Shown here: in pieces, positions 46,554-46,582 of the stretch
Layout of the letters: each line of letters starts with the position of its first letter
Numbering within the stretch: position 1 is the first letter of the stretch
NCBI RefSeq assembly: GCF_024706985.1
Contig: NZ_JAMCCX010000022.1
Location: 1-46,582, forward strand
DNA from: Alicyclobacillus sp. SP_1
Lineage (GTDB): Bacteria > Bacillota > Bacilli > Alicyclobacillales > Alicyclobacillaceae
DNA: 46,582 bases
Direction: 5' to 3'
Notes under the pieces: model-generated
What the model was told of the DNA's origin: nothing
The model's input: only the letters and a program-made list of their open reading frames with translations
Database searches by the model: none
Made by a program: the position numbers and the translations under genes

Positions 46554-46578
46554 ACCATTTCGCATTTGACCATTTCGC
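46554..46578. repeat. two tandem ACCATTTCGC repeats at the right edge
   Basis: Two identical 10-base units at 46554-46563 and 46569-46578 with a 15-base period, about 85 bases upstream of the rpmE promoter. The window ends here, so it is unknown whether more copies follow. Confidence 0.45.
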
Positions 46579-46582
46579 GTCC

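Noticed and set aside
46331-46573. 80-codon minus-strand frame at the right end
   Set aside because: Overlaps rpmE and its promoter in another frame; the repeated codons come from the tandem DNA repeat.

Overview
The window is a chromosomal segment of an endospore-forming Firmicute. Base composition is moderately GC-rich, starts use ATG, GTG and TTG with strong GGAGG-type ribosome binding sites, and the sporulation genes spoIIR, spoIIQ, spoIID and spoIIID are all present. Gene order follows the Bacillus subtilis rpmE-prfA-spoIIR-glyA-upp-atp-murAA-spoIID-spoIIQ-spoIIID-mbl-flhOP region very closely. The GC level, the complex I operon beside the ATP synthase operon and the Tat/ferritin-like cluster suggest an Alicyclobacillaceae-type bacillus; this assignment is inference from the sequence alone. 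Almost everything is transcribed on the minus strand, so the text below runs from high to low coordinates.

Right end (46.4-40.0 kb): rpmE, prfA, prmC, spoIIR, tsaC (ywlC), mntP (ywlD), ywlE, ywlG and glyA. They cover translation and release-factor methylation, tRNA t6A synthesis, Mn export, arginine-phosphate removal and the SigF-dependent intercompartmental signal SpoIIR. A plus-strand two-gene unit (38.8-36.3 kb), a UgtP-like glycolipid synthase translationally coupled to an LtaA-like MFS flippase, sits between glyA and upp. Then follow upp, the UDP-GlcNAc 2-epimerase and a thiolase.

Energy block (32.6-12.3 kb): an F-type ATP synthase operon (atpZ-atpI-B-E-F-H-A-G-D-C) with its own SigA promoter and intrinsic terminator. 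Next is a small export cluster of a Tat-signal ferritin-like protein with tatA and tatC. After it comes an 11-subunit complex I operon, nuoABCDHIJKLMN, without nuoEFG, ending in the DUF1146 gene ywzB. Together these encode proton-pumping electron transfer and proton-driven ATP synthesis side by side.

Envelope and sporulation block (12.1-1.4 kb): ywmB, murA, spoIID, spoIIQ, an uncharacterised multi-pass membrane protein, spoIIID, mbl, two flagellar hook-basal-body family genes (flhO, flhP) and pgsA. Good SigF- and SigE-type promoter matches lie in front of spoIIQ, spoIIR, spoIID and, more weakly, spoIIID. The left end holds a plus-strand orphan sigma-70-family gene preceded by an AT-richer stretch without a convincing gene.

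No rRNA, tRNA, CRISPR array, insertion sequence or prophage was recognised. The least ordinary items are the ugtP-ltaA unit inside a conserved syntenic block, a nested inverted-repeat element between rpmE and prfA, a 35-codon cysteine-rich ORF overlapping a two-tier palindrome upstream of nuoA, a duplicated internal module in FlhO, a dyad inside the atp promoter spacer, and the unknown membrane protein in the sporulation cluster.
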